22,603 bases of DNA from an uncultured Prevotella sp. GTDB lineage: Bacteria; Bacteroidota; Bacteroidia; Bacteroidales; Bacteroidaceae. The notes beneath the pieces were generated by a model that ran no database searches, had not been told where the DNA came from, and was given only the letters and a program-made list of their open reading frames with translations. Within the stretch, counting starts at the first letter, position 1. Every line of letters starts with the position of its first letter. Shown piece by piece: positions 21,363 through 22,603 of the stretch. A program made the position numbers and the translations under genes. The DNA is taken from assembly GCA_937901345.1 (NCBI GenBank), contig CALCHM010000065.1:1-22603 (forward strand), written 5' to 3'.

Positions 21363-21390
21363 AGAATGAGGGCCGTGAGGCTCTCATTCT
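21363..21390. terminator. Bidirectional terminator between pepT and fmt
   Basis: AGAATGAGGGCC (21363-21374) pairs with GGCTCTCATTCT (21379-21390) around GTGA, 12 pairs with one G-U. On the minus strand the stem runs into a T tract, an intrinsic terminator for fmt. The fmt stop codon (21384-21386) lies within the stem. On the plus strand the stem begins 5 bases after the pepT stop codon. Confidence 0.85.
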
Positions 21391-22358
21391 GCTTTATGCT
21401 CCTTGTCAATACGTGAACCGCGTAGAAAATCTCCTATTCCCATACGCTTTTTTCCGGCCAATTGCAGAGAGTGTATGTTTAGTGCGCCATCTGCGGTATA
21501 TATACGTAAGAATGTTTTTCCGTCGGTTTCTATTGTACCAAATGGATGTGGCTGAGCAGGAGTGTCTGCGATGCCGGCTTCGTAAATTTTTAGTATCGTT
21601 TGTGAGCCATCAGGAGCAGTGAGTGTTGTCCATGCCGCAGGATAGGGCGAAAGTCCGCGAATGAAATCGTACACTTGTTTGCTTGTTTTGCTCCAAGCGA
21701 TGCGGCATGTCTCTTTGAATATCTTTGGAGCAGGGCGTAGTTCTTCATTAGGCATCATCTGCTCTTGTGGTATGGCCTCGGCACTACCATCAATGATGGC
21801 ATCTACAGTGTCGCACACGACCCGTCCGCCGAGTAGCATAAGGCGGTCATGCACATCGCCAACACAATCGGTTTCGTTGATGGGGACGTGTACCTGGCGA
21901 ATCACGGCACCTGTGTCAATCTCATGTTTGAGGAAGAATGTGGTTACGCCCGTCTCTTTATCGCCATTGATTACCGCCCAGTTGATGGGGGCAGCACCAC
22001 GATATTGGGGCAGAAGCGAGGCGTGTAGGTTGAATGTTCCCAATGGTGGCATAGCCCATACTGCTTCTGGTAGCATGCGGAAAGCAACCACAATCTGAAG
22101 ATCTGCTTGCAAAGAACGCAGTTCTCCTAAGAATGCTTCGTCCTTCAAACGCTCGGGCTGCAATACGCGCAGTCCTTGTGATACGGCATATTGTTTTACT
22201 GGAGTGGGTTGCAGTACGCTGCCATGGCGTCCTACAGCTTTGTCGGGGCCTGTGACTACTCCTACAATGTTGTATCCGCCCTCGACAAGGCAACGAAGAC
22301 TCTCTACCGCAAAGTCGGGAGTGCCCATGTATATGATTCGTAAACTCTCTTTTGTCAT
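21384..22358 (-). CDS. fmt: Methionyl-tRNA formyltransferase
   Basis: This is a 324-residue cytosolic enzyme that formylates initiator Met-tRNA using 10-formyltetrahydrofolate. The N-terminal formyltransferase domain has IIYMGTPDFAV (8-18), the catalytic Asn110 and His112 in FNLHASLLPQYRGAAPINW, and Asp148 in EIDTGAV. The C-terminal OB-like domain has IRGLSPYPAAWT. The length is typical. The start is the ATG at 22356-22358, which gives the family N terminus; an open frame continues upstream to 22511 but runs through the promoter. It is divergent from the L31 gene. Confidence 0.95.
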   Translation of the reverse strand: MTKESLRIIYMGTPDFAVESLRCLVEGGYNIVGVVTGPDKAVGRHGSVLQPTPVKQYAVSQGLRVLQPERLKDEAFLGELRSLQADLQIVVAFRMLPEAVWAMPPLGTFNLHASLLPQYRGAAPINWAVINGDKETGVTTFFLKHEIDTGAVIRQVHVPINETDCVGDVHDRLMLLGGRVVCDTVDAIIDGSAEAIPQEQMMPNEELRPAPKIFKETCRIAWSKTSKQVYDFIRGLSPYPAAWTTLTAPDGSQTILKIYEAGIADTPAQPHPFGTIETDGKTFLRIYTADGALNIHSLQLAGKKRMGIGDFLRGSRIDKEHKAE

Positions 22359-22387
22359 AGTTGTGTGAATTTTCCAATTACGAAAGA

Positions 22388-22418
22388 CAAAAATACAGAT
22401 ATTATCCGTAAAATCAAA
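22388..22418 (-). promoter_or_regulatory. Bacteroidota promoter for fmt
   Basis: On the minus strand TTTG (22415-22418), a 19-base spacer and TATTTTTG (22388-22395) match the consensus. The start codon is about 30 bases downstream. Confidence 0.65.
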
Positions 22419-22466
22419 AAAACAAGATAAAAGCCCCATTCTTCTATGTAAAAAAAACATAAAAAC

Positions 22467-22497
22467 TTTGCTATTCAAGATAAAAGTCGTACCTTTG
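22467..22497 (+). promoter_or_regulatory. Bacteroidota promoter for rpmE2
   Basis: TTTG (22467-22470), a 19-base spacer and TACCTTTG (22490-22497) match the consensus. The implied leader is about 70 bases before the L31 start codon, long enough for translational autoregulation, although I see no strong fold in it. Confidence 0.75.
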
Positions 22498-22571
22498 CCG
22501 TCCGAAACCATTACACATTATTGTTACCAGCAATAAATCAGAGTAATAACTAATAAAAACAAAATAGAACA

Positions 22572-22603
22572 ATGAAAAAAGGTATTCATCCTGAGAACTA
22601 TCG
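22572..22603 (+). CDS. rpmE2: Ribosomal protein L31 type B, 5' part only
   Basis: Only ten codons are inside the window, reading MKKGIHPENY and then an incomplete Arg codon. This N terminus is characteristic of the type B (zinc-independent) form of large-subunit protein L31, which is usual in Bacteroidota. The gene runs off the right edge. It has its own consensus promoter and is divergent from fmt. Confidence 0.8.
   Translation, partial: MKKGIHPENY

Noticed and set aside
22359..22511. N-terminal extension of fmt by 51 residues
   Set aside because: The extension passes through the fmt promoter and overlaps the rpmE2 promoter. The family N terminus starts at the ATG at 22356-22358.

Overview
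The window reads as chromosomal DNA of a Bacteroidota, order Bacteroidales, most likely a Prevotella-like organism. This rests on several sequence features: repeated Bacteroidota-type promoters (TTTG, 19-20 bases, TAnnTTTG), a type IX secretion style C-terminal tail on a giant surface protein, an OprO/OprP-type porin, a Bacteroidota form of AIR synthase, and the start of a type B ribosomal protein L31. No phage, insertion-sequence transposase, CRISPR array, rRNA or tRNA was seen. I could not run searches, so species assignment is inference.

Layout. 1-5000 is a phosphate island. A PhoR-like sensor kinase and PhoB-like regulator (minus strand) are divergent from a PiT-family phosphate transporter with a fused C-terminal PhoU-like domain (plus strand). 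The shared intergenic region holds a perfect 12-base inverted repeat and TTAACA-like repeats spaced 11 bases apart, a good candidate PhoB operator. Both transcripts end in copies of the same 55-base dispersed hairpin repeat, in inverted orientation. 5000-5370 is noncoding and carries a perfect hairpin and three 41-base tandem repeats. 5372-7036 encodes a TPM-domain membrane protein and LemA, a common gene pair. 7258-10500 is a probable operon: AIR synthase (purM), a secreted esterase and release factor 1 (prfA), closed by a clear intrinsic terminator.

10501-11175 is a repeat-rich gap with a second 41-base tandem array and a 17-base tandem array. It precedes a 1619-residue secreted multidomain protein (11176-16035) with lamin-tail domains, a CotH kinase-like domain and a sorting tail. 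A GT90-type glycosyltransferase follows with its own textbook promoter. The gap 17196-17614 holds a third 41-base array and a bidirectional terminator, facing a minus-strand pair folC then OprP-like porin. pepT is divergent from folC and convergent with fmt. fmt is divergent from rpmE2 (L31), which runs off the right end.

The most unusual signal is that three separate intergenic tandem arrays, with largely different sequences, all have a period of 41 bases (one unit of 40 and one or two of 42). The phosphate genes form the clearest functional unit: sensing and response (PhoR/PhoB), inner-membrane uptake (PiT-PhoU), and possibly outer-membrane entry through the OprP-like porin about 13 kb away.
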